The notes: a model not told the origin generated them from the letters alone. 64,000 bases of DNA from Limimaricola sp. G21655-S1 (GCF_027213785.1 NZ_JAPWGO010000002.1:285903-349902), one strand, 5' to 3'. Positions 16,872-26,513 are shown, numbered from the stretch's first letter. Numbers and translations are program-made.

Positions 16872-19073
16872 ATGACCGATTTCACACTCATGCGCGACGC
16901 CGATGGCGTTGCCGTCATTACTTGGGACGTGCCCGGCCGCTCCATGAACGTCATGTCGATGCAGGGCTTCGAGGAACTCGATGCGCTGGTCGACGAGGCG
17001 CTGGCCGATGAGGCCGTGAAGGGCATCGTCATCACCTCCGCCAAGAAGGACTTCGCCGGCGGCATGGATCTCGGCGTCATCGCCGGGATGAAGAAGGCCG
17101 GCGGAGACGACCCCGCCCGGGCCGTGTTCGATGGCGTGATGCGCATGCATGGCGTGCTGCGCAAGATCGAGCGCGCGGGCCTCGACCCCAAGACCAACAA
17201 GGGTGGCAAACCGATCGCCGCCGCCCTGCCCGGCACCGCGCTGGGTATCGGGCTGGAGATTCCGCTGGCCTGTCACCGGATCTTCGTGGCCGACAACCCC
17301 AAGGCCAAGATCGGCCTGCCCGAGATCATGGTCGGCATCTTCCCCGGTGCCGGCGGCACCACCCGCCTCGTGCGCAAGCTCGGCGCTATGGGGGCGAGCC
17401 CGCTGCTGCTCGAAGGCAAGATGAACGACCCCAGGAAGGCCAAGGCGCTGGGCGTGATCGACGAGGTGGTCGAGGACCCGCTCGCCGCGGCCAAGGCCTG
17501 GGTGCTGCAGGCCAAGGACGCGGACCTGGTGAAGCCGTGGGACGCCAAGGGCTACAAGATGCCCGGCGGCGCGCCCTACCACCCGGCGGGCTTCATGACC
17601 TTCGTCGGCGCCTCCGCGATGGTGCATGGCAAGACCCAGGGCGTGTACCCGGCCGCCAAGGCGCTTCTCTCGGCGGTCTATGAGGGTGCGCTGGTGCCCT
17701 TCGACACCGCGCTCAAGATCGAGGCGCGCTGGTTCACCAAGGTGCTGATGGATCCCTCCTCCACCGCGATGATCCGCTCGCTCTTCCTCAACAAGGAAGC
17801 GCTGGAAAAGGGCGCGAACCGGCCCGAGGCCCCCGATCAGAGCGTGAAGAAGGTCGGCATTCTCGGCGCCGGCATGATGGGCGCGGGCATCGCCTATGTC
17901 TCGGCCAATGCCGGGATCGAGGTGGTGCTGATCGACCGCGAGCAAGCCGCCGCCGACAAAGGCAAGTCCTATTCCGAAGGGCTGCTCGACAAGGGCATCA
18001 GCCGCAAGAAGGTCACGCCCGAGAAGAAGGAGGAGGTGCTGGGCCGGATCAACGCCACCACCGAGATCGAGGCGCTGTCGGACTGCGACCTGATCGTCGA
18101 GGCGGTGTTCGAGGATGTCGGCGTGAAGGCCGAGATGACCAAGAAGGTCGAGGCCGTGATCGGCGAGGACTGCATCTTCGCCACCAACACCTCGACGCTG
18201 CCGATCACCGAACTGGCCAAGGCGTCCGGGCGTCCCGATCAGTTCATCGGCATCCATTTCTTCTCGCCCGTCGACAAGATGATGCTCGTGGAGATCATCA
18301 AGGGCCGCGAGACCGGCGACGTCGCCGTGGCCAAGGCGCTCGACTTCGCGCGGCAGATCCGCAAGACGCCGATCGTCGTCAACGACGCGCGCTTCTTCTA
18401 CGCCAACCGCTGCATCATCCCCTACATCAACGAAGGCATCCGCATGGTTGCCGAGGGGGTGGAGCCGGCGCTGATCGAGAACGCGGCGCGTCTCGTCGGC
18501 ATGCCGCTGGGGCCGCTGCAGCTCGTCGACGAGACCTCGATCGATCTCGGCGTGAAGATCGCCAAGGCCACCAAGGCCGCGATGGGCGACGCCTATCCGG
18601 ACGAGGCGGTGGACGAAGTGCTGTTCTGGATGGCCGATCAGGGCCGGATGGGACGCAAGTCGAAGTCGGGCTTCTACGCCTATGACGAGAAGGGCCAGCG
18701 CACCGGCCTCTGGGACGGTCTGTCGGAGCGCTATGCGGTTTCGGACGAGCAGCCCGACCTCGTGGAGGTGCAGCAGCGGCTGCTCTTCGCGCAGGTGCTC
18801 GAGGCGGTGCGCGCCTTCGAGGACGGTGTGCTGACCGACATCCGCGAAGGCGACGTGGCGGCGATCCTCGGCTGGGGCTTCGCGCCGTGGTCGGGCGGGC
18901 CGTTCTCCTGGCTCGACATGATCGGCGCGGGCTTCGCCACCGAGCGCTGCGACGCGCTGACCGAAAAGCATGGTCAGCGCTTCGCCTGCCCCAAGCTCCT
19001 GCGGGAAATGGCAGGCTCGGGTGCCGCGTTCTACGACCGCTACGGCGACGGTCAGGCCGCCGACGCCGCCTGA
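16872..19073 (+). CDS. Bifunctional enoyl-CoA hydratase / 3-hydroxyacyl-CoA dehydrogenase (FadB/FadJ type)
   Basis: Catalyses the hydration and NAD-dependent oxidation steps of beta-oxidation. In the 733-residue protein the N-terminal crotonase domain shows the oxyanion segment DFAGGMDLG and LPEIMVGIFPGAGGTTRLVRK with the catalytic glutamates. The Rossmann motif KVGILGAGMMGAGIAYVSANAG is at about residues 326-347. The 3-hydroxyacyl-CoA dehydrogenase signature is FIGIHFFSPVDKMMLVEII. C-terminal helical domains follow. The start is fixed by AGGAGG. It should complex with the thiolase encoded upstream. A 14-base-pair hairpin closes the cluster. Confidence 0.95.
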   Translation: MTDFTLMRDADGVAVITWDVPGRSMNVMSMQGFEELDALVDEALADEAVKGIVITSAKKDFAGGMDLGVIAGMKKAGGDDPARAVFDGVMRMHGVLRKIERAGLDPKTNKGGKPIAAALPGTALGIGLEIPLACHRIFVADNPKAKIGLPEIMVGIFPGAGGTTRLVRKLGAMGASPLLLEGKMNDPRKAKALGVIDEVVEDPLAAAKAWVLQAKDADLVKPWDAKGYKMPGGAPYHPAGFMTFVGASAMVHGKTQGVYPAAKALLSAVYEGALVPFDTALKIEARWFTKVLMDPSSTAMIRSLFLNKEALEKGANRPEAPDQSVKKVGILGAGMMGAGIAYVSANAGIEVVLIDREQAAADKGKSYSEGLLDKGISRKKVTPEKKEEVLGRINATTEIEALSDCDLIVEAVFEDVGVKAEMTKKVEAVIGEDCIFATNTSTLPITELAKASGRPDQFIGIHFFSPVDKMMLVEIIKGRETGDVAVAKALDFARQIRKTPIVVNDARFFYANRCIIPYINEGIRMVAEGVEPALIENAARLVGMPLGPLQLVDETSIDLGVKIAKATKAAMGDAYPDEAVDEVLFWMADQGRMGRKSKSGFYAYDEKGQRTGLWDGLSERYAVSDEQPDLVEVQQRLLFAQVLEAVRAFEDGVLTDIREGDVAAILGWGFAPWSGGPFSWLDMIGAGFATERCDALTEKHGQRFACPKLLREMAGSGAAFYDRYGDGQAADAA

Positions 19074-19080
19074 CGACGAC

Positions 19081-19114
19081 GATCCGCGGCGCCCGCCCCC
19101 GGGCGCCGCGGATC
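19081..19114 (+). terminator. Hairpin terminating the acyl-CoA degradation cluster
   Basis: A perfect 14-base-pair stem (19081-19094 with 19101-19114, arms beginning GATCCGCGGC) and six-base loop lie seven bases after the stop of the FadB-type gene. No U tract follows, so it is either a GC-only terminator or a 3'-end stabiliser. Confidence 0.65.
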
Positions 19115-19257
19115 CCCGTCCCGCATCGGACGGCGAATGCGATGCGGATGCCGCCGATCCGGCGCAGGCTTCGATGCGTCGCCCCTGTTCCTCCCTACAT
19201 CGCAGGGCTATGTTGGCCGAAACGGCAGGCCGGGACGTTTGGGCCGCGAAAGGAACG

Positions 19258-20268
19258 ATGACCGCACTGAAGGAATTCGCTCGGCTCGAGACGATCGGCA
19301 CCTGGCATCCCGAGCCGGGCGCCGAACCGCGTTCCGTGACCATATCCTTCGGCGAGGCGACCCTCGTGCTGTGCGACGACAGCGGCCTGCCGGTGACGCA
19401 TTGGTCGCTGCCGGCGCTGCACCGGCTCAATCCCAACCAGCGCCCCGCGATCTATGCCCCCGACGAGGAGGCCAGCGAAACGCTGGAGATCGACGACGAC
19501 ACGATGATCGGCGCGCTGGAGAAGGTGCGCCGCGCCGTGGCCGCGCGGCAGCCGCGGCCGGGGCGGCTCCGGCAGGGCGCGATCTGGGGCGGCACGGCGC
19601 TGGCGCTCGGTCTTGCCGTGTTCTGGCTACCCGGCGCGCTGATGCAGCAGACTTTGAGCGTCGTGCCGCCGGGCAAGCGCTCCGAGTTCGGCGCGACGCT
19701 TCTGGGGATGGTGCAGGAGATCACCGGCCCGACCTGTCGGGACCCCTTGGGCAGCGAGGCGCTGGGCCGGATGCGCGACCGGCTGCTCGGGCGCGGTGGC
19801 GGCCAGATCGTGGTGGTGCCAGAGGGGCTTGCCGGGCCGCTCTACCTGCCCGGTGGCATCATCGTGCTGCCGCAGGAGATCCTCGAGGCGACCGAGGACC
19901 CGGCGGTGGTGGCCGGTCACGTGCTGGCCACGGCCGCGAGTCGCAAGGAATCCGACCCGCTCGACGACCTGCTGCGCGAAGCGGGTTTCGGCACGGTGCT
20001 GCGGCTGCTGACCACCGGCGACATCCCGACCGAGAAGCTGCAGCAGCAGGCACGCCACCTCGTGAACTCCCCGGCGCCGCGCGCGGATGACGCGGTGCTG
20101 CTCGACCAGTTCGCGGCCGCCGGCGTGCCGATCGGCCCCTGGGCCCGGGCCAGCGACCCCGACGGCGCCGTCTCGGCCGTGCTGGTTGCCGCCGAACCCG
20201 CTGCCACGGCCGGTCCGGTCCTGTCGGATGGCGACTGGGTCAGCCTGCAGGGCATCTGCCGGAACTGA
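19258..20268 (+). CDS. Membrane protein resembling an M48 peptidase lacking its zinc motif
   Basis: A 336-residue protein with a cytosolic N-terminal half, one transmembrane segment at about residues 107-128 and a large exported C-terminal domain. That domain has the layout of M48 metallopeptidases: a PGGIIVLPQEILEATEDPAVVAGHV strand-helix unit like the one that carries HExxH. Here the helix reads GHVLATAA, so only the first histidine position (H221) survives and the Glu and second His are missing. It would be catalytically dead or use different chemistry. The start follows AAAGGAACG. Family assignment is inferred by eye; it may simply be an uncharacterised Rhodobacterales protein. Confidence 0.6.
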   Translation: MTALKEFARLETIGTWHPEPGAEPRSVTISFGEATLVLCDDSGLPVTHWSLPALHRLNPNQRPAIYAPDEEASETLEIDDDTMIGALEKVRRAVAARQPRPGRLRQGAIWGGTALALGLAVFWLPGALMQQTLSVVPPGKRSEFGATLLGMVQEITGPTCRDPLGSEALGRMRDRLLGRGGGQIVVVPEGLAGPLYLPGGIIVLPQEILEATEDPAVVAGHVLATAASRKESDPLDDLLREAGFGTVLRLLTTGDIPTEKLQQQARHLVNSPAPRADDAVLLDQFAAAGVPIGPWARASDPDGAVSAVLVAAEPAATAGPVLSDGDWVSLQGICRN

Positions 20269-20288
20269 GCCCCGGCCCGCCCCTCTGC

Positions 20289-21602
20289 CTATCTGCGTGC
20301 GAAGGCGTCGGCGTAGCCCGCCTTTCGCACCGTGCCCAGCACGCGGCCCAGCGTGGCCGCGTCGGCGAAGGGACCCGTCGCGACGATGCGCATCTCGGTG
20401 CCGCCCTTGGTGACCCGCCCATGCGCCACCGGCAGCCCCATCGCCCGAAGGCGCGCCGCGGCGCGATCGGCATTGGCGCTCTGGGCAAAGGCCCCGATCT
20501 GCACGAAACGACCCTGCGCGGCGACAGCCGGGGCCACCGGGGCCGAGCGGGTCGAGACACGGCTCACCGGAGCGGTCGGCAACGCCACGGGCGCGGCGGT
20601 CACGGGGGCCCGGACCTGTCCCGCCCCGGCCTGCTCGACGATGCGCACGCCGCGGTTCGGGTTCAGCCGGCCATCATCCCAGGCACTGCGATAGCCGCGC
20701 GGCGGCGACACCGGGTCGGGCATCGGCACCGCCGCGGCGGCGCGGCGCAGGTCGCCTGCCGGATCGAGGAACGCCATGACGCCGGTGCCGCGCGGGGCCA
20801 GGCGGGCAGCATTGCCGAGGCCCGAGGGCGACTGCGCCTGCGGACCGCAGCGGCGCGGCAGCGTCGAGGCACCGGTGACGGCGCGCCCCGATTCGGAGCG
20901 GGAATCGCAGGCCTGCGTCCCGGTTGGACCAGCCGGAAGCGCCGGCATCGCCGCAGCCAGCCGGCTGCCCGGCGCCGGAGCGGTCGCGTCATGCGGGCTG
21001 CAGCTCACCGGCTCGCCGCTGTGCTTTAGCACATAGCGGCGGCCCGTCGCGGCCATGTCGGCGCAGACGGCGGCGAGCGTCACGGTGCCGCGCAGCGGCG
21101 CGCCCGGACGGGCATCGCGGTCCTCGCCACAGATGATGGTCTCGCCGGTGCGGCTGCTGACATATCCCGGCTGCGGCCCGCTACGCCCGGCGCAGAAGGC
21201 GGCCCGGGTCAGCACCGGCGGCGTGTCGCGCGCCACCGTCGGCTGCGGCGTCACCACGCGGGGCGAAACGGGCGCGGCGCTGGCGCGGCGCGATGACGGG
21301 CTGGCCTCGGCCGACCGCGCCGGTGCGGCTGTGGCGGCGGGCCGGGATTCGGCCACGGCTGGCGCGGCCGCGGCAAGGCTCGGCTCGAACCCGCAAAGCG
21401 GCTCGCGGCTGCGGCTCATGCGCGGGATCCAGTTGGTCATGCCGCCGATCCCGGCACGGATGAAGGCACAGCCCTCGCTGTCGACATACTGGTTGGCGGC
21501 GTAGCTTTCGGGCGGGAACTCGGCCGGAATTCCCTCTTGCGCCATGGCTGGTCCGGCCACGGCCAAGGCCGCCACCGATGCGGCGAGAAATGTCCTGATC
21601 AT
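20289..21602 (-). CDS. SPOR-domain periplasmic protein
   Basis: A 437-residue exported protein with a signal peptide (MIRTFLAASVAALAVAGPAMA, cleavage after residue 21). A cysteine-containing N-terminal domain follows (YVDSEGCAFIRAGIGGMTNWIPRMSRSREPLCGF), then a long Pro/Ala/Arg-rich linker with internal repeats of a cysteine module. The C-terminal SPOR domain (about residues 365-437, beginning RFVQIGAFAQSANADRAAARL) binds denuded peptidoglycan at the septum. It is likely a cell-division or envelope protein. Convergent with the M48-like gene. The start was chosen to give the signal peptide. Confidence 0.88.
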   Translation of the reverse strand: MIRTFLAASVAALAVAGPAMAQEGIPAEFPPESYAANQYVDSEGCAFIRAGIGGMTNWIPRMSRSREPLCGFEPSLAAAAPAVAESRPAATAAPARSAEASPSSRRASAAPVSPRVVTPQPTVARDTPPVLTRAAFCAGRSGPQPGYVSSRTGETIICGEDRDARPGAPLRGTVTLAAVCADMAATGRRYVLKHSGEPVSCSPHDATAPAPGSRLAAAMPALPAGPTGTQACDSRSESGRAVTGASTLPRRCGPQAQSPSGLGNAARLAPRGTGVMAFLDPAGDLRRAAAAVPMPDPVSPPRGYRSAWDDGRLNPNRGVRIVEQAGAGQVRAPVTAAPVALPTAPVSRVSTRSAPVAPAVAAQGRFVQIGAFAQSANADRAAARLRAMGLPVAHGRVTKGGTEMRIVATGPFADAATLGRVLGTVRKAGYADAFARR

Positions 21603-21668
21603 GTTGCCCCTGCCCCCGGAGTGTTTTCCGAAACCATGGCGCAGCCCCGTCAACCTGTAAAGATTGCG

Positions 21669-22310
21669 CTACTTCGTTCCGAACATCCTGTCACCCGCAT
21701 CCCCCAGTCCGGGCACGATGTAGCCGTGATCGTTCAGCTTCTCGTCGAGCGACGCGGTCACGATCGGCACGTCGGGATGGGCCTCCTTCATCCGCGCCAC
21801 GCCCTCGGGCGCCGCCAGCAGGCACAGGAAGATGATGTCCTTCGCCCCGGCCTTCTTGAGCATGTCGATCGCCGCAACCGAGGAGTTGCCGGTGGCGAGC
21901 ATCGGGTCCACCGCGATGGTCAGCCGCTCGCCAAGATGGCTCGGCACCTTGAAATAATACTCGACCGGCTGCAGCGTCTCGGGATCGCGGTAGAGACCGA
22001 CGAAGCCGACGCGGGCCGAGGGGATCAGTTCGAGGATGCCGTCGAGCAGCCCGTTGCCGGCCCGCAGGATCGAGATCAGCGCCAGCTTCTTGCCCTCGAT
22101 CACCGGCGCGTCCATCGGCTGCATCGGCGTGTCGATCCGGGTCGAGGTCATCGGCAGGTCGCGCGTGACCTCATAGGCCAAAAGCAGGCTGATCTCGCGC
22201 AAAAGCTGCCGGAAGCTCGCGGTCGAGGTGTCGGATTTGCGCATCAAGGTCAGCTTGTGCTGCACCAGCGGATGCGTGACGACGGTCAAATGTTGGTCGG
22301 TGTGGCTCAT
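21669..22310 (-). CDS. upp: Uracil phosphoribosyltransferase
   Basis: Converts uracil and PRPP to UMP, salvaging the base released by the phosphorylases of the same operon. The 213-residue protein has normal length. The PRPP loop reads [16 protein letters not shown], and the uracil-binding C-terminal region [16 protein letters not shown] carries the family signature GDAGDR. It is the last of five overlapping genes; its start overlaps the add stop by four bases (ATGA). Confidence 0.96.
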   Translation of the reverse strand: MSHTDQHLTVVTHPLVQHKLTLMRKSDTSTASFRQLLREISLLLAYEVTRDLPMTSTRIDTPMQPMDAPVIEGKKLALISILRAGNGLLDGILELIPSARVGFVGLYRDPETLQPVEYYFKVPSHLGERLTIAVDPMLATGNSSVAAIDMLKKAGAKDIIFLCLLAAPEGVARMKEAHPDVPIVTASLDEKLNDHGYIVPGLGDAGDRMFGTK

Positions 22311-23293
22311 GCCGCCTCCAGTTTCTTCAGGATCTCCGCTCGCGTCGTCTCATCGCAGAAGGCCGCCTCGGCGGCTACCCTGTTGGCGACGCGCAGCCGC
22401 TCCTCCTCCCAGCCGAAATGCCGCTCCAGCATCTCGTATTCATGGGTCATGGTGGTCCCGAACCAGGGCGGATCATCGGTCGAGACGGTGACCCGAAGCC
22501 CGCGGTCGCGCAGATCCTCGATCGGGTGGGACTTCCAGTCCGGCACCGCGCCGAGAACAAGGTTCGAGACCGGGCAGACCTCGAGCGTGACGCCCCGCTC
22601 GATTAGGTGGTCGCAGAGCGCATGGTCGGTCACGGCGTTGATGCCATGGCCGATGCGTTCGCAGCCCAGCAGGTCGACGGTCTCGCGCACCATGTCCGGC
22701 CCGCCCCATTCGCCGGCATGGGCGGTGAGACCGAGCCCGGCCTCGCGTGCGGCGTCGAAGGCCCATGCGAAATCGCCGGGCCGGTGCATCATCTCGGCCC
22801 CGGCCATGCCGAAGCCGGTGACGAAGCGCCCCTTGGTCTCGGCGGCGCAGCGCGCGATCGGCTTCGCCGCCTCGGGGCCCAGATGGCGCAGGCAGGTGAC
22901 GATCCCGCGCGAGGTGATGCCCATGCGGCGCTCGGCCTCGTCGGCGGCATCCACCATCGCGTCGAGATAGTCGCGCCACGCCGCGAGATCGCCGCCGCCA
23001 CAGAAATCGGGCGAGAGGAAGAACTCGGTATAGACCACCCCCTGCTCGGCGCTCTGCTCCAGCACCGCCAGCATCAGCCGGCGGAAGTCCTCGGGGCGCT
23101 GCAGCACCGTGCAGGCGGCGTCATAGGCCTTGAGGAACCAGTCGAAATCGCCACGGACGTAACCGCCGTTCCCGTCGAAGATGCGGTCGATGTCGATATG
23201 CTTTTCGCGCGCCAGCCCCTTGATGAAAGCGGGCGGGGCCGCGCCCTCGAGATGCAGGTGCAACTCGGCCTTCGGCAAGGAGCGGTAGCTCAT
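22307..23293 (-). CDS. add: Adenosine deaminase family enzyme
   Basis: Zinc-dependent deamination of adenosine (or possibly adenine) to inosine (hypoxanthine). The 328-residue TIM-barrel has the metal site HLHLEGA near the N-terminus. TAHAGEW and the catalytic region ERIGHGINA follow, and the C-terminal aspartates are in [13 protein letters not shown]. That last motif is shared by several alphaproteobacterial Add proteins and also resembles adenine deaminases, so the exact substrate is open. It overlaps deoB and upp by four bases each. The start was chosen over an Arg-rich upstream extension. Confidence 0.92.
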   Translation of the reverse strand: MSYRSLPKAELHLHLEGAAPPAFIKGLAREKHIDIDRIFDGNGGYVRGDFDWFLKAYDAACTVLQRPEDFRRLMLAVLEQSAEQGVVYTEFFLSPDFCGGGDLAAWRDYLDAMVDAADEAERRMGITSRGIVTCLRHLGPEAAKPIARCAAETKGRFVTGFGMAGAEMMHRPGDFAWAFDAAREAGLGLTAHAGEWGGPDMVRETVDLLGCERIGHGINAVTDHALCDHLIERGVTLEVCPVSNLVLGAVPDWKSHPIEDLRDRGLRVTVSTDDPPWFGTTMTHEYEMLERHFGWEEERLRVANRVAAEAAFCDETTRAEILKKLEAA

Positions 23294-24498
23294 GGCGCGG
23301 CCTCCGGGTCGGGTGCGGGAATATCGAGATGCCGGGCGGCGAGCGCGCCGACATCGGTGAAACCCATCAGGCCGAGTTCGCGCGCGCCGAGACCGTGGCA
23401 CAGCACCGGTACCCGCTCACGCGTGTGGTCGGTGCCGGTGAAGGTGGGATCGTTGCCGTGATCGGCGGTGACGATCACGAGATCGCCGTCGCGCAGCCGC
23501 GGCAGGATCTTTCCTAGCTCGGCGTCGAACCATTCGAGATGGCGCGCATAGCCCGCCACGTCTCGGCGATGGCCGAAATTGGTGTCGAACTCCACGAAAT
23601 TGGCGAAGACTAGCGCGCCTTCGGCCGCCTCGTCCACGAGATCGGACAGATGGTGCATCAGCTTCTCGTCCGGGCCCTTGCGCAGGTCGGTGACGCCGCG
23701 CATCGAGAAGATGTCGCCGATCTTGCCCACCGCATGCACGTCGCGGCCCGCCGCATGGGCGCTGTCGAGCAGCGTCCGCCCCGGCGCGGCGATGGCGAAA
23801 TCCCGGCGGTTCGGGGTACGGGTGAAGCCCGTCGCCTCGTCGCCCAAGAAGGGCCGCGCGATCACCCGGCCGACCTTCATGTCATGCAGCAGCGGCGCCA
23901 CGTCGCGGCACATGTTCAACAGCCGTTCGAGGCCGAAGCGCTCCTCATGGGCGGCGATCTGCAGCACGCTGTCGACCGAGGTGTAGCAGATCGGCCAGCC
24001 GGTTCGCATGTGCTCGGGTCCCTCCTCCTCGATCACCGCGGTGCCTGAGGCATGGCGGTTGCCGAGGATTCCGTCGGTGCCCGCCGCCTGCATCAGCGCC
24101 CGCGTCACCTCGGTCGGAAAGGCCGGGACCTCCTTGGGGAAGTAGTGCCAGTCCCACGGCACCGGCACGCCCGCCAGTTCCCAGTGCCCCGAGGGCGTGT
24201 CCTTGCCGTTCGAGACCTCGGTCGCCGCGCCCCAGGCTCCCGAGAGCTGCGCCCCGAGGCCGGGCGCATCGAGGCCCGAGGCCAGCGCGATGGCGCGGCC
24301 CAGCCCCATCGCGTCGAGCGTCGGCAGCTTTAGCGGGCCGGACCGGCCCTCCTCGGCGCGACCGGCGGCGCAGGCCTCGGCGATGTGGCCGATGGTGTTG
24401 GAGCCGGTGTCGGGGGTGTCGCCGTTGAAGAAGGCGTCGGCATCCGGCGCGCCGCCGATCCCGGCGCTGTCCATCACCAGAAGAAATACGCGCGTCAT
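23290..24498 (-). CDS. deoB: Phosphopentomutase
   Basis: Interconverts (deoxy)ribose 1-phosphate and 5-phosphate, channelling sugars released by nucleoside phosphorolysis into central metabolism. The 402-residue alkaline-phosphatase-fold protein has the metal and phospho-threonine region VMDSAGIGGAPDADAF...DTGSNTIGH at the N-terminus. The C-terminal metal site is VTADHGNDPTFTGTDHTRE. Both starts and stops overlap neighbours by four bases, indicating coupling within cdd-deoA-deoB-add-upp. Confidence 0.96.
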   Translation of the reverse strand: MTRVFLLVMDSAGIGGAPDADAFFNGDTPDTGSNTIGHIAEACAAGRAEEGRSGPLKLPTLDAMGLGRAIALASGLDAPGLGAQLSGAWGAATEVSNGKDTPSGHWELAGVPVPWDWHYFPKEVPAFPTEVTRALMQAAGTDGILGNRHASGTAVIEEEGPEHMRTGWPICYTSVDSVLQIAAHEERFGLERLLNMCRDVAPLLHDMKVGRVIARPFLGDEATGFTRTPNRRDFAIAAPGRTLLDSAHAAGRDVHAVGKIGDIFSMRGVTDLRKGPDEKLMHHLSDLVDEAAEGALVFANFVEFDTNFGHRRDVAGYARHLEWFDAELGKILPRLRDGDLVIVTADHGNDPTFTGTDHTRERVPVLCHGLGARELGLMGFTDVGALAARHLDIPAPDPEAAP

Positions 24499-25799
24499 GG
24501 GTCCACCCTCCCTCGGACGAGGTCGTTGATCTGCGGCGCATCGCCGATCGCGATGGCCGCGCGCAGCGCCGCCTCGGCGCGGTCGGCGGCCTCGTCGCTC
24601 GCCGCATGAACCCGTGCCAGAAGATCGCCGGGGCCGAGCTTCGTGCCCAGCCGGGCCATGTCGGACAACCCCACCGCCGGGTCGATCCGGTCGGATTCGA
24701 CCTTCCGCCCGCCGCCCAAGCCCACGACGGCGTGGCCCAGCGCCTCGCCGTCGATGGCGGCGAGATGCCCGGCCTCGGGGGCGGTCACGTCGCGGATCAC
24801 GGGGGCTTTCGGCAGATGCGTGCGCCAGTCTTCGGCCATGTCGGGCGGCCCGCCCAGCGCGTGGATCATCGCGGCGAACCGTTCCAGCGCCCGGCCCGAG
24901 GCAATGGCATGGGCGATCTTCTCCTCGCCCTCGCCCTCGGCGCCGCCGGCAAGCGCCATGAGCCGTCCGCCCAGCGCCACGGTGAGATCGTGCAGCCGCG
25001 GCGCCGCGAGCCGGTCGCCCGACAGCACCTCCATGATCACAGCCATCTCGGTGGCGTTGCCCAAGGCGGGGGCGAGCGGCTCGTCCATGTCGGTCAGGAA
25101 GGCCGCCGTCGGGCAGCCCGCGCCGTTCGCCGTCGTCACCAGCGCCTCGGCCAGCGCACGGGCCTCGGCCTCGGACTTCATGAAGGCGCCGGAGCCGACC
25201 TTGACGTCGAGCACGAGGCCTTCGAGCCCGGCCGCGAGCTTCTTCGACAGGATCGAGGCGGTGATCAGATCGATGCTGTCCACCGTGCCGGTCACGTCAC
25301 GGATCGCGTAGAGCCGCTTGTCGGCGGGGGCGATGCGGCCCGTGGCGCCGACGATGGCACAGCCGACGTCGCGGGTGATCGTGCGCAGCCGTGCCTCGTC
25401 GACCTGGGTCGACAGCCCCGGCACCGCCTCAAGCTTGTCGAGCGTGCCGCCGGTGTGGCCCAGACCGCGCCCCGAGATCATCGGCACGTAGACGCCGCAG
25501 GCCGCGAGCGCGGGGGCCAGCAGCAGCGAGACCGGGTCGCCGACACCGCCGGTGGAATGCTTGTCGAGCACCGGGCCCGGCAGGTCCCAGCGCAGCCGGT
25601 CGCCGCTGTCGCGCATCCCGGTGGTCAGCGCGACGCGGCCAGCCTCGCCCAGACCCCGCAGGCAGACGGCCATGGCGAAGGCCCCGGCCTGCGCGTCGGA
25701 GACGGTGCCGTCGGCGAGGCCGCGGGTGAAACCGGCAATGGCTTCGGGCGGCAGCGTCTCGCCCCGGCGCAGCGTGGCGATCAGGCGGCTGGCCTCCAT
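24495..25799 (-). CDS. deoA: Thymidine phosphorylase
   Basis: Phosphorolysis of thymidine (and deoxyuridine) to base and deoxyribose 1-phosphate. The 434-residue protein has the phosphate-binding glycine loop KHSTGGVGDPVSLLLAP and the family signature SGRGLGHTGGTLDKLEAVPG. A C-terminal alpha/beta domain completes it. Its start overlaps the cdd stop by one base (TGATG), and its stop overlaps deoB. Its product is handled by the next gene. Confidence 0.96.
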   Translation of the reverse strand: MEASRLIATLRRGETLPPEAIAGFTRGLADGTVSDAQAGAFAMAVCLRGLGEAGRVALTTGMRDSGDRLRWDLPGPVLDKHSTGGVGDPVSLLLAPALAACGVYVPMISGRGLGHTGGTLDKLEAVPGLSTQVDEARLRTITRDVGCAIVGATGRIAPADKRLYAIRDVTGTVDSIDLITASILSKKLAAGLEGLVLDVKVGSGAFMKSEAEARALAEALVTTANGAGCPTAAFLTDMDEPLAPALGNATEMAVIMEVLSGDRLAAPRLHDLTVALGGRLMALAGGAEGEGEEKIAHAIASGRALERFAAMIHALGGPPDMAEDWRTHLPKAPVIRDVTAPEAGHLAAIDGEALGHAVVGLGGGRKVESDRIDPAVGLSDMARLGTKLGPGDLLARVHAASDEAADRAEAALRAAIAIGDAPQINDLVRGRVDP

Positions 25800-26191
25800 C
25801 AGGCGCGTTCCATCTGTTGCTGGTCGAAAGCGCCGGGCAGCAGCGCCCCGAGCGTCGTCTCGCTGGTGGTGCCGTCGGTCGTGGCCAGCGTGACCTTCAC
25901 GTCGCCGCGACCGAACTCGGCGAGCTTCTGGCGGCAGCCGCCGCAGGGCGAGACCGGCACCGGGCTATCGGCGATCACCGCCACCTCGGCGATCTCGCTG
26001 TCGCCGGCGGCGATCATCGCGGCGATCGCCCCGGCCTCGGCGCAGGTGCCCTCCGGATAGGCGACATTCTCGACATTGACGCCGAGATGGACGGCGCCCG
26101 AGGTGGCGCGGATCGCGGCGCCGACCTTGAAGTTGGAATAGGGGGCATAGGCGTTCTCGCGCACGCGGCGCGCGTCATCGACCAGCGTCAT
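25799..26191 (-). CDS. cdd: Cytidine deaminase
   Basis: Zinc-dependent hydrolytic deamination of cytidine and deoxycytidine to uridine forms. The 130-residue homotetrameric type has the catalytic Cys-Ala-Glu in EGTCAEAGAI and the paired zinc cysteines in SPCGGCRQKL. The substrate-binding N-terminal NFKVGAAI is intact. It is the first gene of the five-gene salvage operon, so the promoter should lie in the 120 bases upstream. GAGGCCC near the ATG serves as a ribosome site. I see no convincing DeoR/CytR-type operator. Confidence 0.95.
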   Translation of the reverse strand: MTLVDDARRVRENAYAPYSNFKVGAAIRATSGAVHLGVNVENVAYPEGTCAEAGAIAAMIAAGDSEIAEVAVIADSPVPVSPCGGCRQKLAEFGRGDVKVTLATTDGTTSETTLGALLPGAFDQQQMERA

Positions 26192-26312
26192 GGGTGGGCC
26201 TCCTCACGGGTTTGCCGAAAACACTGTCCCTCCCCCTGCCGTGATGCAAGTCCGTCCTCGCGGAACCCCTCTCCCCGGCTCCGGGTTTCCTCCGATGACA
26301 GGAGGGACCGAG

Positions 26313-26513
26313 ATGATCGAACCGACCAAGGCCGTTCTGCCCGAGACCGAAGCCCGCACGGCGGAGGACCCCGACGCGCCGATGAACGACAGGCAGGCGG
26401 TGCTGCTGCGCGAATTGTGCGACAGGACCGGCGAGGAATACGACGCCTCCCTGACCGAGCGGCAGGCCGATGAGCGGATAAGCGTGCTTCAGGAGCAGAT
26501 CGCGGAGCGATAG
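26313..26513 (+). CDS. DUF3072 domain-containing small protein
   Basis: A 66-residue acidic soluble protein. The core PMNDRQAVLLRELCDRTGEEYDASLTERQADERISVLQ matches DUF3072, a short helical module of unknown function. Residues before the core are acidic and likely disordered. An in-frame ATG lies 18 bases earlier, but GGAGGGA sits at the correct distance from the start chosen. It stands alone between the divergent cdd operon and maeB. Confidence 0.8.
   Translation: MIEPTKAVLPETEARTAEDPDAPMNDRQAVLLRELCDRTGEEYDASLTERQADERISVLQEQIAER

Noticed and set aside
16548-19436. Very long minus-strand open frame (962 codons) opposite the FadB-type gene
   Set aside because: It is antisense to a clearly conserved enzyme, has the His/Arg/Gly/Asp-rich composition typical of GC-rich shadow frames and no ribosome site.
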